This document shows, piece after piece, positions 62,852-64,000 of a DNA stretch of 64,000 nt. Origin of the DNA: Candidatus Bealeia paramacronuclearis (lineage in GTDB: Bacteria > Pseudomonadota > Alphaproteobacteria > UBA9655). Where the stretch lies: positions 1 to 64,000 of the forward strand of contig NZ_JAVHWZ010000001.1 of assembly GCF_035607555.1 (NCBI RefSeq), given 5' to 3'. Within the stretch, counting starts at the first letter, position 1; every line of letters starts with the position of its first letter. A model generated the notes under the pieces. That model did no database searches. It saw only the letters and a program-made list of their open reading frames with translations, and was not told the DNA's origin. The position numbers and the translations under genes were made by a program.

Positions 62852-63667
62852 ATGAAAATCAATTTATCATCATCAGTTTTCGGTCTTATGGCTTTATCAA
62901 TGGCTTTCAGTCTCAGCACACCCTGCACGGCTGGAAAATGGACAAAAGAACTCACAGAAAATGCAGATTGGGAAACTTTAGATAACGTTATAGTCCAAGG
63001 CATAAAAAAAGCTAATGAGACATCTCTAAATGCTAAAAAGCAACTTTGGCTTGAAAGGATGAAAGACCTTTATGCCGCCAAGCCAGAAAAAGGGTCAAAA
63101 TTAGCCCAAGAAAAGTACACTGAATTTTTATTGAAGGCTTTAGAGTTAAAAGATCAAAAAGCCCAATCCGCTTTAACGCAAAAGACAACTGTCGTTCAGG
63201 AAAACATTCCTTCTCATTATAGCAATGCACTTTCCATACCTGATGAGAAAAAGAAATCTGTGGATACCTTATTAAAACAAGAAGATACCACATCAAAATC
63301 ATCTTCTGTCATGATCAACCCTAAATCAGAGGATCTTGAGACTTGGGACAACTTGAATAAAACTGCGTCAGGGCGCATTCGTTTGCGTCAAGAAGCGCTA
63401 TTATTAATCGAAAATGGCCCTTCCCTCGGAACAAAACCGAGTCAAAAACACGGCGGATTATTTGGGGGATTAGAAAATGCACTTGGTGGTGATAAAATTG
63501 CCATTGAAAATTTGAAAAAAGTTATCCATCTAGATCCTCTCCCTGAAGAAATCACTTGGGAACAATACGGATGTGCAAGAAAATGGGTAAAAAAATATAA
63601 TCTCGCCCTTTTGGAAAAATTGAACAATACACTCAACGGCCCTATTAAAGAGAAGTATACAAAGTAA
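62852..63667 (+). CDS. Exported protein, unknown function
   Basis: I do not recognise this 271-residue protein. A signal peptide (SVFGLMALSMAFSLSTPCTAG) precedes a helical N-terminal domain. A Ser/Lys-rich middle follows, then a glycine-rich GGLFGGLENALGGDK and a C-terminal helix. AAGGAGCG lies upstream of the ATG. There is one cysteine in the mature part, near residue 246 (YGCARKW). It belongs to the group of unrecognised exported proteins in the window. It converges with ccmH. Confidence 0.75.
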   Translation: MKINLSSSVFGLMALSMAFSLSTPCTAGKWTKELTENADWETLDNVIVQGIKKANETSLNAKKQLWLERMKDLYAAKPEKGSKLAQEKYTEFLLKALELKDQKAQSALTQKTTVVQENIPSHYSNALSIPDEKKKSVDTLLKQEDTTSKSSSVMINPKSEDLETWDNLNKTASGRIRLRQEALLLIENGPSLGTKPSQKHGGLFGGLENALGGDKIAIENLKKVIHLDPLPEEITWEQYGCARKWVKKYNLALLEKLNNTLNGPIKEKYTK

Positions 63668-63679
63668 ATCACCATGAAA

Positions 63680-63705
63680 GGAGTGAGGGAGGCATCTCTC
63701 ACTCC
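63680..63705. terminator. Hairpin between converging genes
   Basis: GGAGTGAG (63680-63687) pairs with CTCACTCC (63698-63705). There is no T run on either side, so it is a weak terminator candidate for both the 62852 gene and ccmH. Confidence 0.4.
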
Positions 63706-63717
63706 CCTTCAAAAACT

Positions 63718-64000
63718 CTATCTTCTTCTCAAAAACCGAATGACAAATCCTCCCCCCACAAGAAAGACGAGCGCAAAAGGAGTCCCCCAAAGAAAATAGG
63801 TATTAGCATTGAAGGGGGGATTTAAAAGAATCCTCTCGCCATATTTTAAGACCAAGTTTTGTTTGATTTCCTCTTGCGAAAAACCCTTATTCAAAGACGT
63901 CTCAATGAAAGATTTTATTTCGAGAGATTCTTCAGATCCTGAATCTACAACGGATTGTCCTATACAAACGGGGCATCTGATTTCTTCAAAAAGAGCTCGT
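63718..64000 (-). CDS. ccmH: Cytochrome c maturation protein CcmH, C-terminal part (cut by the window edge)
   Basis: This is the C-terminal ~93 residues of CcmH/CycL. The redox motif RCPVCIGQSVVDS is present, followed by the helical KGFSQEEIKQNLVLKYGERILLNPPFNANTYFLWGTP. One membrane helix (FALVFLVGGGFVIRFL) and Arg-Arg-Arg precede the stop. CcmH reduces apocytochrome c cysteines for heme ligation in the periplasm. The start lies beyond 64000. Confidence 0.9.
   Translation of the reverse strand, partial: RALFEEIRCPVCIGQSVVDSGSEESLEIKSFIETSLNKGFSQEEIKQNLVLKYGERILLNPPFNANTYFLWGTPFALVFLVGGGFVIRFLRRR

Noticed and set aside
1-64000. tRNA, rRNA or CRISPR loci
   Set aside because: I saw no T-arm signatures in a cloverleaf context, no rRNA segments and no regularly spaced repeats.

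Overview
The window looks like part of the chromosome of an alphaproteobacterium with a host-associated lifestyle, most plausibly in the Holosporales/Rickettsiales range. The evidence is a set of conserved alphaproteobacterial gene neighbourhoods (SRP RNA-dnaX-ybaB; tsaE-amgK-murU-addB-addA-trxA; recA-alaS; a pcm-like gene-tolC-popZ), a 17-kDa-antigen-like glycine-zipper lipoprotein, many small exported proteins I do not recognise, and a heavy load of insertion sequences, many of them broken or nested. The taxonomic placement is an inference, not a sequence match. I saw no rRNA, tRNA or CRISPR array.

Layout. 1-1.5 kb: ruins of a DDE transposase and an IS481-type element. 1.5-5.8 kb: meaB, an orphan histidine kinase, SRP RNA, dnaX (split by a frameshift at an A9 tract) and ybaB. 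6-8.9 kb: a small exported protein, a perfect 1083-bp IS, an IS630 ruin and an IS200-type element. 8.9-17.6 kb: a tight operon for tRNA t6A synthesis (tsaE), peptidoglycan sugar recycling (amgK, murU), double-strand break repair (addB, addA) and thioredoxin. 17.7-20.5 kb: an IS5-type element interrupted by a 1.3-kb composite of two inverted 169-bp MITE-like units carrying a secreted cysteine-rich peptide cassette. 20.6-29.8 kb: exported proteins, an acyl-CoA/ACP ligase, rpmG, rpsD, an MFS carrier, trmJ, the 17-kDa-like lipoprotein and a cation efflux pump. 29.9-35.5 kb: a fused indolepyruvate ferredoxin oxidoreductase gene cut twice by the same IS. 35.7-36.9 kb: a second IS481 copy.

37-49.6 kb: an exported protein, alaS, recA, trpS, two tandem murJ flippase genes, two tandem exported paralogues and tgt. 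49.7-58 kb: a large exported protein with a possible HicA-like C-terminus, popZ, tolC, a pcm-like gene, fosA, an apparently exported methyltransferase, nudC, a yefM-yoeB toxin-antitoxin pair and cmk. 58-62.7 kb: an IS200-type element interrupted by an intact ISAs1 element, an exported protein with a frameshifted start, and an IS630 nested in an older IS630 fragment. The window ends with an exported protein and the C-terminal part of ccmH, which implies c-type cytochrome maturation.

Points most worth a second look: two genes (dnaX and the 59985 gene) in which a canonical -1 slippery heptamer sits exactly where a -1 shift is needed; the nested MITE/cysteine-peptide composite with its 10-bp target duplication; a 31-bp hairpin loop inverted between the two IS481 copies; a metabolic gene interrupted twice by identical IS copies so that precise excision would restore it exactly; and a peptidoglycan cluster (amgK/murU, fosA, two murJ) that suggests an unusual relation to fosfomycin-type stress.
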